This document shows positions 1 to 8,304 of a stretch of 64,000 nt of DNA, piece after piece. The first letter of the stretch is position 1; each line of letters starts with the position of its first letter. The stretch spans positions 1-64,000 of the forward strand of contig NZ_VHKL01000014.1 in NCBI RefSeq assembly GCF_007474605.1, read 5' to 3'. The position numbers and the translations under genes were made by a program. The notes beneath the pieces are model-generated. The model was not told the DNA's origin, ran no database searches, and saw only the letters and a program-made list of their open reading frames with translations. The stretch is from Rhodoligotrophos appendicifer. Lineage in GTDB: Bacteria > Pseudomonadota > Alphaproteobacteria > Rhizobiales > Im1.

Positions 1-26
1 GGACCCTTCTCTGCTTCGGCGCACCC

Positions 27-542
27 TCACGCAAGTGGCCTGCTTTTACTCCGCCGCAGTGGCCTGGAATTGCTCCGCCGTTGACACTGCTCGGTCAGCC
101 GTTGCGCGTCGATCGTTTGCGTGAGCTTCGTTGCGGCGTGTTCCAGGGTGCTGGTGAGATGGTCGTTCCCTGCCGCGGTGCCGAAGTGGTGGTTGGCCGT
201 CAGAGACGCCGATCTGAGGAATGCGGTGGTCTCTCCGGGCGCGATGCCAAGATCATCGGACTGGGCGACAAGATCCTCTCGGATGTCGAGTGCCTGCTCC
301 ATGATGGCCGCCGCCGTCTGGCGGATGTCCTGAAGCTTGGCCAGCGAACCGGCGGGATCGGCAGCATCCGATGCCAGTCCGCGTTCCGCTTCGGCCACGG
401 CGTCCAAAAGTGTTTTGCGATACTCGATCAGCTTCTGCGTGTAAGCGCCTTTGGTGAGTTCCAGGGCATGATGTGCGCGGGCTGAGTTCAGCAGCTCGAC
501 GGGCCAGCCAAGAGGGCTAGATGCAACAGAATTGATGTCCAT
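27..542 (-). CDS. Hypothetical protein, 171 aa, helical, probably cytoplasmic
   Basis: I do not recognise this protein. It begins at an ATG preceded by a GGAG about seven bases upstream; a GTG one codon earlier is also possible. The body looks coding: it has acidic and alanine-rich helical stretches (residues about 40-95) and no signal peptide or membrane segment. The last 17 residues are a short repeat (SNSRPLRR followed by SKSRPLA) produced by two copies of a roughly 20-base DNA repeat, so the C-terminus may be a recent extension or the remains of a frameshift. It is the last of three same-strand genes of unknown function (1240-1731, 681-1211, 27-542), which may share a transcript. Confidence 0.6.
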   Translation of the reverse strand: MDINSVASSPLGWPVELLNSARAHHALELTKGAYTQKLIEYRKTLLDAVAEAERGLASDAADPAGSLAKLQDIRQTAAAIMEQALDIREDLVAQSDDLGIAPGETTAFLRSASLTANHHFGTAAGNDHLTSTLEHAATKLTQTIDAQRLTEQCQRRSNSRPLRRSKSRPLA

Positions 543-680
543 CACTGACTCCGAGAAAAATTCCGCATCGGATACGGACTTCTTCCATCGGCTCCTGGTT
601 GGCGTTGAATTCGGCGATACCGAGGCGATCGGCTCCAGATCTGCAACCTTGTCTCGCCGGAGGTGAGACCGGCTCCGCTC

Positions 681-1211
681 TCATCCCACTGCGTACAGCA
701 GGTCCGAGGCCCAGTCCCTCGAGTCCAGACGGCCCTCGAGATGGGACCAGCGCCAATCCTCCTGCGGGAGAAAGTCCGGCCACATTGCCTCCACCGGACT
801 TTGACCAGGGGGATTGAAGCATCCTGTCCCGCTCGTGGACGTGGTGGAGGGATCGCGGCCTGGTCGATGGACATGAAGATTGAAGAAGTTGTCATCCAGA
901 AAGGCCTGAACGTCCTTTTCGTCTTCGCCGAGGAAGCGCGAGCGCGCCTCGACCTCCTTGGCAAGGTCCTGAAGTCGCTCACTGGCTTCGCTGAGCCGCC
1001 TGCCCAAATTGCCCGCCTCGCCGAGCGAATGTCCGGGTCGCGCGAGGTCTGCTCGTGCCGTGGAGAAACTGGCCGCGGTCACCAGGAAAATCGCTTTTGC
1101 AACAAAGAGATGATAGCGGCTTCCCATGTCCTCATACGGAGCATAGTCGCCCTCCGACTGCGCAGGCGACGCGGCTGTCTTGCGGGGAGAGGCATTCTCG
1201 TCGCCGCTCAT
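681..1211 (-). CDS. Hypothetical protein, 176 aa, with one hydrophobic segment
   Basis: I do not recognise this protein. I chose the ATG at 1211 because it lies 28 bases after the previous gene's stop; upstream codons in the same frame overlap that gene. No strong Shine-Dalgarno sequence is visible. Residues about 33-52 are hydrophobic and end in an ARADLA sequence, so this could be a membrane anchor or internal signal. Residues about 55-90 form a charged, probably coiled helix. After the stop at 681 another frame stays open to 517 and reads like plausible protein (ADRLGIAEFNANQEP and onward), so the gene may have lost a C-terminal portion by frameshift. The alternative is that the 135-base gap before the next gene is simply noncoding. 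Confidence 0.5.
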   Translation of the reverse strand: MSGDENASPRKTAASPAQSEGDYAPYEDMGSRYHLFVAKAIFLVTAASFSTARADLARPGHSLGEAGNLGRRLSEASERLQDLAKEVEARSRFLGEDEKDVQAFLDDNFFNLHVHRPGRDPSTTSTSGTGCFNPPGQSPVEAMWPDFLPQEDWRWSHLEGRLDSRDWASDLLYAVG

Positions 1212-1239
1212 CGGATGGTGCTCTTTGACATGCCGCAGC

Positions 1240-1731
1240 TCAGAAGAAGAACGCCACCGCATCATCGGCGATGCGATTGGCCGAGACCTGCAACCCACTG
1301 TCCGCACCACTGGCGGAAGCCTCAAGCGTGGCTTCGCCTCGATCGGCCACTGTTCCATCCGCCTCGATGACCGGCGGTGCCGGCGCGACTCCGACCGTTT
1401 GGCTCTCGTCAGCAGGGTTCCCCCTCAAAACCAGCAGGACGGTGTCGCTGCCAGCGCTGAAGAAGGCCTGAACCTGATAGTCCGATGCCCCTTCCAACGG
1501 CTTTGCCGCTGTGGAGCGATCATGATCCAGCCGCTCGGTGACCCCTTGTTTGCTGACTTTAGCGTCGGCCCCGACGCGTTCCATGGCACGACCAGCGTCT
1601 TCGGGGATCTGTGCCCGCTGCGGCTTCAAAGCGGCATAAGAGGCCTTCGCATCAGCGAGATCCTGCGCGCGCGGATCGAACGGCTCGAGCGCTGAAAAGC
1701 AAATGTCTTTCTTGCTGATGAATGCCGGCAT
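1240..1731 (-). CDS. Hypothetical protein, 163 aa
   Basis: I do not recognise this protein. The ATG is preceded by a good GGGGAG site five to six bases upstream, which supports a real start. The sequence is hydrophilic, with no signal peptide or membrane helix. A central segment (QVQAFFSAGSDTVLLVLRGN, about residues 86-105) looks like beta strands. The end is rich in Ala, Asp and Gly and finishes in FFF. It heads a group of three unknown genes on the minus strand and is separated from the monooxygenase gene downstream of the transporter operon by about 150 bases, so it is probably not part of that operon. Confidence 0.6.
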   Translation of the reverse strand: MPAFISKKDICFSALEPFDPRAQDLADAKASYAALKPQRAQIPEDAGRAMERVGADAKVSKQGVTERLDHDRSTAAKPLEGASDYQVQAFFSAGSDTVLLVLRGNPADESQTVGVAPAPPVIEADGTVADRGEATLEASASGADSGLQVSANRIADDAVAFFF

Positions 1732-1882
1732 CGAATCTCCCCTGAGTCGGAGAGAAGACGATCATTCTGCTTCTATGGCGACAGGACGGCGTCGATGTGA
1801 CGGTCGTGATCCTCGCTTCAACCCCTTCCGCCGCATGCAGACAAATCCCTCTCAGCCTGCGGAGCTGCGAAGTGAAAACACG

Positions 1883-2983
1883 TCAAGCTGCGATCCTGAC
1901 CGGTCTTTCGCGACCGCGCTCGGCATGGACCTGCGCCAACGGCATGCCGAAGTTTTTCTCCATGAGCGGGATGACATCCCGGCCAAAGCGTTCCATCGAC
2001 GCCCGCGCCTTCGCCCCCGGCACCGTACCGATCTGCATGAAGCACGACAGATGCGTGGTGCCCAGCTCGCGGATCTCTGCGCATAGCCGCTCGGCCACCA
2101 TATGGGCATCGCCGAAGATCAGATTGTCGCGAATCGTCTCGACCGGCGGCTCGTCCGGCATGGGCGGAGCCTTGATGAAATGTCCCTCGAGCTCCGGCAC
2201 CCCGGCGCGCATCGCCGTGACGATCCGCGCCACCACCCGGGCGCGCTCCGCCATTTCGAGCGCTTCCGCCTTGTCGTCCGTGACGAAGACATATTGCTGC
2301 ACGCCGAGCGGCACCCGCTCCGGCCCGATGCCCACCGCGGCATACTGCGCCCGCACCTGGGCCACCATCTCTCGCAACACCGGCAGGCCCTTCCACCCTG
2401 CGGTGATGAAGGGCACGTGCCCGCCGCGCGCGACCCGTTGCAGGATCCGGGGATCGAGACCGGTGACATAGATCTCCGGCCCTCCCTTCTGCATCGTCTG
2501 CAGGTCGATCGGCGAGTTGGGCACCTGGAAATGCTGGCCATGATGTTCGATGCGACCCTCGCGCATTCCCATCTCGATCATGTCCCAGATCTCGAGCATC
2601 AGGTCGGTCTTGTCGGCGAGCTTGCGGTTGAAGCGATCGAACTCATACTTTTGATAACCCGACCCGAGGCCGATGATGGCACGCCCGTTGGACTGAACGT
2701 CGAGCATTCCGATCTCTTGCACGAGTCGGACGGGGTTGTAGAGCGGCAGCACCAGCACCGCGGCGCCCACCCGGATCTGCTTCGTGACGCCTGCCGCATA
2801 GGAGGCCATCAGCATTGGCGATGGACAGATCGAGTAGTTCGAAAAGTGATGCTCGGCGAACCAGGCGACATCGAAGCCGATCTCGTCGGCAAGCCGCACC
2901 ATGGACATCGTGTCTTCGAAGATCGTGCGCGCCGACGTCGAGGCGTCCCGCTGGGTCATTAGGTTGAAGAGGCCGAGCTTCAT
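1883..2983 (-). CDS. LLM-class flavin-dependent monooxygenase (luciferase-like)
   Basis: This 366-residue protein has the bacterial-luciferase fold signature. The N-terminus begins MKLGLF, is followed by EIGFDVAWFAEHHF (about residues 38-51), typical of the flavin-binding TIM barrel, and later has the GRAIIGLGSGYQ strand-loop. Family members use reduced flavin and oxygen to oxidise small organic substrates, usually with flavin supplied by a separate reductase; none is visible nearby. It is the last gene of a seven-gene minus-strand operon, 12 bases after the short-chain dehydrogenase stop, behind a complete Liv-type importer. The context suggests that it oxidises the imported compound, but the substrate cannot be read from sequence. 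Confidence 0.9.
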   Translation of the reverse strand: MKLGLFNLMTQRDASTSARTIFEDTMSMVRLADEIGFDVAWFAEHHFSNYSICPSPMLMASYAAGVTKQIRVGAAVLVLPLYNPVRLVQEIGMLDVQSNGRAIIGLGSGYQKYEFDRFNRKLADKTDLMLEIWDMIEMGMREGRIEHHGQHFQVPNSPIDLQTMQKGGPEIYVTGLDPRILQRVARGGHVPFITAGWKGLPVLREMVAQVRAQYAAVGIGPERVPLGVQQYVFVTDDKAEALEMAERARVVARIVTAMRAGVPELEGHFIKAPPMPDEPPVETIRDNLIFGDAHMVAERLCAEIRELGTTHLSCFMQIGTVPGAKARASMERFGRDVIPLMEKNFGMPLAQVHAERGRERPVRIAA

Positions 2984-2995
2984 GGATGTGCTTTC

Positions 2996-3748
2996 TTAGG
3001 CGTAGATGTAGCCGCCGCTGACGATCACGTTTTCCCCGGTCATGTAGCGATTGGCATCGCTCAGCATGAAGACGATCCATTCCGCGATATCGTCGGGCTG
3101 CGCGTTGCGCCGCAGGGGCGTGTGCGAAGCGAGCTCGTCGAGGAAGCCGGCCCCCTTGGCTTTCTCCGTGGCGATACCGGCGGGTGCGACGGAGTTGATC
3201 AGGATCTGATCGGGCGCGAACTCGTCTGCAAAGGAACGGGTCAGGCTCACCACGGCAGCCTTCGTCGCCGCATAATGGGCATTTTTCGGATGTGCCTTGA
3301 AGGCGTCCACGGAAGTGATGTTGACGATCCGTCCGCGCACCGTCGTGACGATGTCCTGGCCCCGCATCAACTCCACGGCGGCCGCCATGATGTTGTAGGT
3401 GCCGCGCACATTGACCGTCCAGTCCAGGGTCCAGTCCTCGTCGGTGATCTCGAGGATCGGCTTGCGCGGATAGACGCCGGCGCAGTTGATCACGCCATCC
3501 ACGCGCCCGAGCCGGTCCACCGCCTTTCCGAACAGCCCATAGGCCTCGGTCTTCGGCACGATGTCGCCGATCAGCCCGAAGACGTCGGCACCTCCGGATG
3601 TCAGACGCTCCACGACGGGGTCGAGAGACTTCGGATTGACGTCGATGATCGCCACCCGCGCACCCCTCGCCGTCAGCATCTCCACTGCGGCAAGCCCCAG
3701 CCCGTTCGCACCGCCGGTCACGACGATGCCTTTGCCTTCAACGCTCAT
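2996..3748 (-). CDS. SDR family NAD(P)-dependent oxidoreductase
   Basis: A classical short-chain dehydrogenase of 250 residues. The nucleotide-binding TGGANGLG motif is at residues 11-18, an Asp-ending second strand (IIDVN) suggests NAD preference, and NCAG is at about 89-92. The catalytic Ser147, Tyr160 and Lys164 (YAATK) are all present, so it should be active. It starts 11 bases after the livF stop, with AAGGA as ribosome-binding site, and is followed by the flavin monooxygenase. I infer that it interconverts an alcohol and a ketone in the same route as the monooxygenase. The substrate is unknown. Confidence 0.92.
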   Translation of the reverse strand: MSVEGKGIVVTGGANGLGLAAVEMLTARGARVAIIDVNPKSLDPVVERLTSGGADVFGLIGDIVPKTEAYGLFGKAVDRLGRVDGVINCAGVYPRKPILEITDEDWTLDWTVNVRGTYNIMAAAVELMRGQDIVTTVRGRIVNITSVDAFKAHPKNAHYAATKAAVVSLTRSFADEFAPDQILINSVAPAGIATEKAKGAGFLDELASHTPLRRNAQPDDIAEWIVFMLSDANRYMTGENVIVSGGYIYA

Positions 3749-3759
3749 GCGAAAATTCC

Positions 3760-4509
3760 TTAGCCGAGATAAGCTTCCTTGACCTGCGGATTGGCAAGCA
3801 GGTCGGCAGCGGGGCCTTCCAGCGTTATGGTGCCGGTTTCCAGCACATAGCCATAATCCGCAATCTGCAGGGCCAGGAAGGCGTTCTGCTCCACCAGCAG
3901 GACGGCCACGCCCTGCTTGCGGATTTCCACGACGGTCTCGAAGATCTGCTGCACCAGCAGCGGAGCCAGTCCCATGCTGGGCTCGTCGAGCAGCAGGATC
4001 TTTGGATTGGACATGAGCCCGCGGGCCATGGCCAGCATCTGCTGTTCGCCGCCGGAAAGCGTGCCGGCCACCTGCTTGAACCGCTCCTTCAGGCGCGGAA
4101 ACATGTCGAGCGTCCGCGCTTCCGTCGCTTTGATCCAGCCTTTGTCCTTCTGGAGGAAGGCGCCGATGCGGATATTCTCGGCGACGGTCATGCGCGAGAA
4201 GACCCTCCGGCCCTCCGGCACTTGCACCAGACCCTTGCCCACGATGGCGAAAGGAGTGAGGGCGGTGACCGACTCTCCATTATAGATGACGTCGCCATCG
4301 GTCGCGGCCAGGATGCCGGAGATGGCGCGCAGCGTGGTCGTCTTGCCGGCGCCGTTCGCGCCGATCAGACTGACGATCTGGTCGCGGCCGACCGCAAGCG
4401 ACAATCCTTGCAGCGCATGGATCTTGCCATAATGGACGTGGAGGTTCTCCACCTTCAGCAGCTCTCCGCTGCCTGACTTCTGAACCGCTTGTGCCTGCGC
4501 CAACGCCAT
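3760..4509 (-). CDS. livF: Branched-chain amino acid-type ABC transporter ATPase LivF
   Basis: One of two cytoplasmic ATPases of a HAAT-family importer. Walker A GANGAGKTT is at residues 50-58, the signature LSGGE at 151-155, and Walker B ILLLDEP at 171-177. The length of 249 residues is slightly above the usual 235 because of a 17-residue N-terminal tail rich in Ala and Gln. Its ATG directly abuts the livG stop codon (TAA then ATG), so the two are almost certainly translationally coupled. The Liv label describes the transporter family. The actual cargo may be an amide, urea-like compound, aromatic acid or amino acid. Confidence 0.93.
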   Translation of the reverse strand: MALAQAQAVQKSGSGELLKVENLHVHYGKIHALQGLSLAVGRDQIVSLIGANGAGKTTTLRAISGILAATDGDVIYNGESVTALTPFAIVGKGLVQVPEGRRVFSRMTVAENIRIGAFLQKDKGWIKATEARTLDMFPRLKERFKQVAGTLSGGEQQMLAMARGLMSNPKILLLDEPSMGLAPLLVQQIFETVVEIRKQGVAVLLVEQNAFLALQIADYGYVLETGTITLEGPAADLLANPQVKEAYLG

Positions 4510-5295
4510 TTACTTCAGCGCCTTTTCTGCCGATGCCCCGAGATAGGCCTCGATGACCTTGGGGTTGTTCTGAACCTCTGCCGGGCTACCCTCGGCAATC
4601 TTCACGCCGTGATCGAGCACGCTCACCACGTCGGATATTCCCATCACCACGCGCATGGAATGTTCGATGAGCAGGATGGTGACCCCGAGCTCGTCGCGCA
4701 GCCGCCGAACGAAATTCATCATGTCCACGCTTTCGCGGGGATTCATTCCGGCCATGGGCTCGTCGAGGAGCAACAGCCTCGGCCTCGTCGCCAGGGCGCG
4801 CGCGATCTCGAGCCTTCGCTGTTCGCCATAGGCCAGGTTCCGGGCGACCGTGTCGCCGCGGCCTTTTAGACCGACGAAATCGAGGATCTTGATGGCCGCT
4901 TCCTGTGCCTCCGCCTCGTCCCGCTTCGTCGCCGGGGTGTTGAAGATCGCCCCCAGCCAGTTCGACTTCAGGTGGATATGCATGCCCACCAGGATGTTCT
5001 CGATGGCCGTCAGGTTCCGGAACAGGCGGATGTTCTGATAGGTGCGGTTGATGCCCGCGGCCGCCACCCTGTCGGGTGTCACGCCGTCGATGCGCTCATC
5101 CTCGAACCAGATCGATCCGTCATCCGGAGTGTAGAACTCCATGATGCAGTTGAAGACCGTCGTCTTGCCGGCGCCATTCGGTCCGATGATGCTGTGAATG
5201 GCTTTTTCCTGGACGTTCAGGGTGAGGCTTTCGACCGCGATCAGGCCGCCGAACCTCTTGGTCATCCCGTCCAGTTTGAGGAGGCTGGTGCTCAT
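4510..5295 (-). CDS. livG: Branched-chain amino acid-type ABC transporter ATPase LivG
   Basis: The second ATPase of the importer, 261 residues. Walker A GPNGAGKTT is at 38-46, the LivG-type signature AYGEQ at 155-159 replaces the usual LSGGQ, and Walker B LLLLDEP is at 174-180. The C-terminal helical tail (EVQNNPKVIEAYLG) is characteristic of LivG. The start codon overlaps the livM stop by one base (TGATG). It would pair with LivF under the LivH/LivM permeases. Confidence 0.93.
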   Translation of the reverse strand: MSTSLLKLDGMTKRFGGLIAVESLTLNVQEKAIHSIIGPNGAGKTTVFNCIMEFYTPDDGSIWFEDERIDGVTPDRVAAAGINRTYQNIRLFRNLTAIENILVGMHIHLKSNWLGAIFNTPATKRDEAEAQEAAIKILDFVGLKGRGDTVARNLAYGEQRRLEIARALATRPRLLLLDEPMAGMNPRESVDMMNFVRRLRDELGVTILLIEHSMRVVMGISDVVSVLDHGVKIAEGSPAEVQNNPKVIEAYLGASAEKALK

Positions 5296-7028
5296 CAGGC
5301 GCGAGCCTCCGCAATATCCTGGACCTGTTCTGCTTTAACCTCTGCGTCGATTTGCATTTCGCGCCGCTTTGCTGCCGAGGGCCAGAGGCCTTCGGGTTTG
5401 ATCCGCATCACCAGGATGATGGCCAGGCCGTAGAACAGGTAGCGGAATTCGCCGAATTCGCGCAGCACCTCCGGCAGGCCGATCAGCACGGCGGCACCCA
5501 CGGCGACCCCGGGCAGACTGCCCATGCCGCCCACGATGATCAGCGCCAGGATGTTGATCGAGATGATGAGCTGGAAGCTATGGGGATAGATCGAGCCCAG
5601 CATGACCGCGAAGATCGAGCCGGCGAGACCGGCAAAGGCGGCGCCGAGGCCATAGGCGAGGAGCTTCACCTGAATCAGGTTGATTCCCAGGGCCTGAGCG
5701 ACGTCTTCATCGTCCCGGATCGCCTTCCAGGCTCGGCCGAGGCGGGAATCCTCCAGTCGCCAGGCGCAATAGGCGGCGATGAGGGAGGCGACCAGGGCCA
5801 GGTAGAACAGGGACACCGGCGTCGAGAAATGGAACTCCCCGATCTGCGGTCGCGGGATCTGCAGGATGCCCTTTGCGCCGGCCAGCAGAGGCGCAGCGGC
5901 GTCCGACAGCACGATCACCCGCACGATCTCGCCCAGTCCCAATGTCGCGACGGCCAGGTAGTCGCCCCGCACCTTGAGCACCGGGATGCCGAAGATGATC
6001 CCCATGCACACCGAGCAGAGCACGGCGATCGGCATCGCCTCCCAATAAAAGAGATGTGCCAGCGCGAAGGGGCTGTCGGCCATCAGCAGGCCGGTGACAT
6101 AGGCACCCACGGCATAGAAGGCAACGAAGCCGAGGTCCAGAAGTCCGGCCAGGCCCACTTCGAGATTGAGCCCCATCCCCATCAGGGTGAACAGGGCGAC
6201 CGTGAGCATGATCTGGCCGATGAAATTTCCGGCGAACAGCGGAAACAGCACCAGCAGGAGGGCGCCCGCCGCGAGATAGCCCCACCGGATGCGCTTGCGT
6301 GTGGTGGCGGGAAGGGCTTGGTAATTATGGGTCACCCGCCCGCCGATCATGCCCCAGATGATGGTGATCACGGCCACGAAGACGAAGATGATGATGGCCC
6401 CGTTCTGCGTCAGTCCGGTCCAGGTATAGATCAGATCATGCAGCGGCTTCGTTGTGGGGCTGTTCGCCAGGATGGGGCGAATGAGCTCTTGGAACAGGCC
6501 GGCGAGGCCGGCGCCGATCAGACCATAGGCGATGGGCTTCCGGATTCGGTCCGGCAGCAGCACCAGGATGGCGCCCACCGCGCCCACGATGGCGCCGGTC
6601 AGCAGCATGAGGCCGATCCCCAGACTGGCTGGCACCAGGGTGAAGGTCAACATCTTCAGCAGCGGCTGGTCGAGGGCCACGAAGATGTAGCGCAGGTTGA
6701 CCAGGCTCATCACCAGGGCCAGGGCCGCTAGGAACGCGGACGCCAGCAGGCCGGCGAGCAGGCCGCCCAGGATGGTCTGCCCATTCGTGGGAAACAGGCG
6801 GCGGCGTGCCACCAGGACGCCGGCGCAGAGATAGATCAGCCCCATCGCCGCGTAGCCCAATGTGAGCTCCCCGACGATGATCGGCCGTTTGTTGAAGAGA
6901 CCGAGAATGCCGACCATCGCCATGGCGAGGCACAAGGTGCCGAGCTGCAGGCCCATGTTGCGAACATAGCGCCATGGGCTGTGACTGACCCGTTCGATTC
7001 GGCTGGAGGCTACGACGTCGAATGACAT
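5295..7028 (-). CDS. livM: Branched-chain amino acid-type ABC permease LivM, with large N-terminal extension
   Basis: Inner-membrane permease of the importer. At 577 residues it is far longer than ordinary LivM proteins (roughly 320-460). The recognisable LivM domain starts near residue 248 and includes LNLEVGLAGLLDLGFVAFYA, the permease-fold hallmark, and the cytoplasmic coupling loop near WKAIRDDEDVAQALGIN. The first 245 residues form an additional hydrophobic region with about seven predicted membrane helices (for example near 30-45, 55-75, 90-115, 130-160 and 210-230) that I cannot assign to a known domain. There is no internal stop or frame change, so it is a genuine single reading frame. 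The gene starts 45 bases after the livH stop. Confidence 0.92.
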   Translation of the reverse strand: MSFDVVASSRIERVSHSPWRYVRNMGLQLGTLCLAMAMVGILGLFNKRPIIVGELTLGYAAMGLIYLCAGVLVARRRLFPTNGQTILGGLLAGLLASAFLAALALVMSLVNLRYIFVALDQPLLKMLTFTLVPASLGIGLMLLTGAIVGAVGAILVLLPDRIRKPIAYGLIGAGLAGLFQELIRPILANSPTTKPLHDLIYTWTGLTQNGAIIIFVFVAVITIIWGMIGGRVTHNYQALPATTRKRIRWGYLAAGALLLVLFPLFAGNFIGQIMLTVALFTLMGMGLNLEVGLAGLLDLGFVAFYAVGAYVTGLLMADSPFALAHLFYWEAMPIAVLCSVCMGIIFGIPVLKVRGDYLAVATLGLGEIVRVIVLSDAAAPLLAGAKGILQIPRPQIGEFHFSTPVSLFYLALVASLIAAYCAWRLEDSRLGRAWKAIRDDEDVAQALGINLIQVKLLAYGLGAAFAGLAGSIFAVMLGSIYPHSFQLIISINILALIIVGGMGSLPGVAVGAAVLIGLPEVLREFGEFRYLFYGLAIILVMRIKPEGLWPSAAKRREMQIDAEVKAEQVQDIAEARA

Positions 7029-7073
7029 GGATCTTCTTTCATGCCTCTTGATTGGCAGTCGACGGAGAGGCCG

Positions 7074-8192
7074 TCACGCGCGTTTCTTGGAAAGGGCCTC
7101 ACCCAGCAATCCTTGCGGCCGGAACACGAGAACCATGACGAGGAGAGTGAAGGCGATGAGGTCGCGCATCTGATAGGGCGCCGGAATTCCGAGGCCGTCG
7201 AGGAACAGCGGCGGGCCAACCGATTCGATGACGCCGAGGAAGAACCCACCGAACATGGCCCCCGGAATGTTTCCGATACCGCCGAGAACGGCCGCGCTGA
7301 ACGCTTTGATGCCCGGCAGGAAGCCCATGTAGAAGTAGATCTGCTTGTAGACCAGGCAGTACAGCACGCCGCCGATGCCGGCCATGCAGGCGCCCAGCAC
7401 GAAGGTGAAGATGATCACCTTGTTGGCGTCGATGCCCATCAGGGCTGCAGCGTCCCGGTCTTCTGAGACGGCGCGCATTGCCGATCCCATCCTCGTCTTC
7501 TGCACGATGATGTACAGGAAGATCATGGCGGCGACGGCCGTTCCGATGAGCACGGGCTGAATGACGGGAAACGTCACGCCCAGGATGTCCACGGTCCCCT
7601 TCATCCAGTCTGGATCGGGATAGGAGCGGACATTGGAACCGAACATGCCCCGGAAGGCGTGCTGGATGACGAAGGACGCGCCGATGGCGCAGATGAGCGG
7701 GGCGAGGCTCGCCACGTGGCGGAAGGGTCGATAGCAGATCCGCTCCACGAGCAGGGCCGTGACGACGCAGACGCCCATGGAGAGCGACATGATGCCCAGC
7801 ATGGCGGTGATCGGATAGGCGTCGATGAAGCCGGTTCGGTCGAAGCTTCTGGCGAGGAAATAGGCGGAGAAGGCGCCCGTCATGGTGATGTCGCCATGGG
7901 CGAAATTGATCAGCCGCAACACGCCGTAGACCATCGTGTAGCCCAGCGCGATCAGGGCATAGATTCCACCGATCGTCAGGCCGAACATGAAGAAGTCGAA
8001 CCAGTGCGCGGTGTTGTAGGTCCCCTTGATCAGCGTCGCGATTGTGCCGACGACGACCAGGCCCAGCAGGCCGATCCGGAGGATCCAAAGCACGACATCG
8101 ACAATGGTGATCCGATGTAGATTGCTCAATCGCTTTGACGCGGACTTCTGGACAGGCTCTGGTCGGTCGGCCACGTCGGATTGGACAGCCAT
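7074..8192 (-). CDS. livH: Branched-chain amino acid-type ABC permease LivH, extended N-terminus
   Basis: The partner permease of LivM. The LivH core is obvious: GLTIGGIYALIALGYTMVYG, then LRLINFAHGDITMTGAF, and the EAA-like loop with RAVSEDRDAAALMGID near residue 238. Its 372 residues exceed the usual 290-300. The extra about 70 residues at the N-terminus hold a polar segment followed by one additional hydrophobic helix (VLWILRIGLLGLVVVGTIAT). The gene lies 112 bases after the binding-protein stop, the largest gap in the operon, so higher expression of the binding protein than of the permeases is possible. Confidence 0.93.
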   Translation of the reverse strand: MAVQSDVADRPEPVQKSASKRLSNLHRITIVDVVLWILRIGLLGLVVVGTIATLIKGTYNTAHWFDFFMFGLTIGGIYALIALGYTMVYGVLRLINFAHGDITMTGAFSAYFLARSFDRTGFIDAYPITAMLGIMSLSMGVCVVTALLVERICYRPFRHVASLAPLICAIGASFVIQHAFRGMFGSNVRSYPDPDWMKGTVDILGVTFPVIQPVLIGTAVAAMIFLYIIVQKTRMGSAMRAVSEDRDAAALMGIDANKVIIFTFVLGACMAGIGGVLYCLVYKQIYFYMGFLPGIKAFSAAVLGGIGNIPGAMFGGFFLGVIESVGPPLFLDGLGIPAPYQMRDLIAFTLLVMVLVFRPQGLLGEALSKKRA

Positions 8193-8304
8193 GCGTAAGA
8201 CCCCAATATGATTACGCTGAACAAGGATGGAGAGGGTGTTTCCGGCTGCTCATGGCAGTGCAGCCGGAAACAAGCATCGTCACATCGAAAGTCAAAGTGG
8301 ATCT

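Noticed and set aside
5352-6731. 459-codon plus-strand frame opposite livM
   Set aside because: Highly hydrophilic, Gln/His/Asp-rich shadow of the hydrophobic LivM coding strand. No SD sequence.
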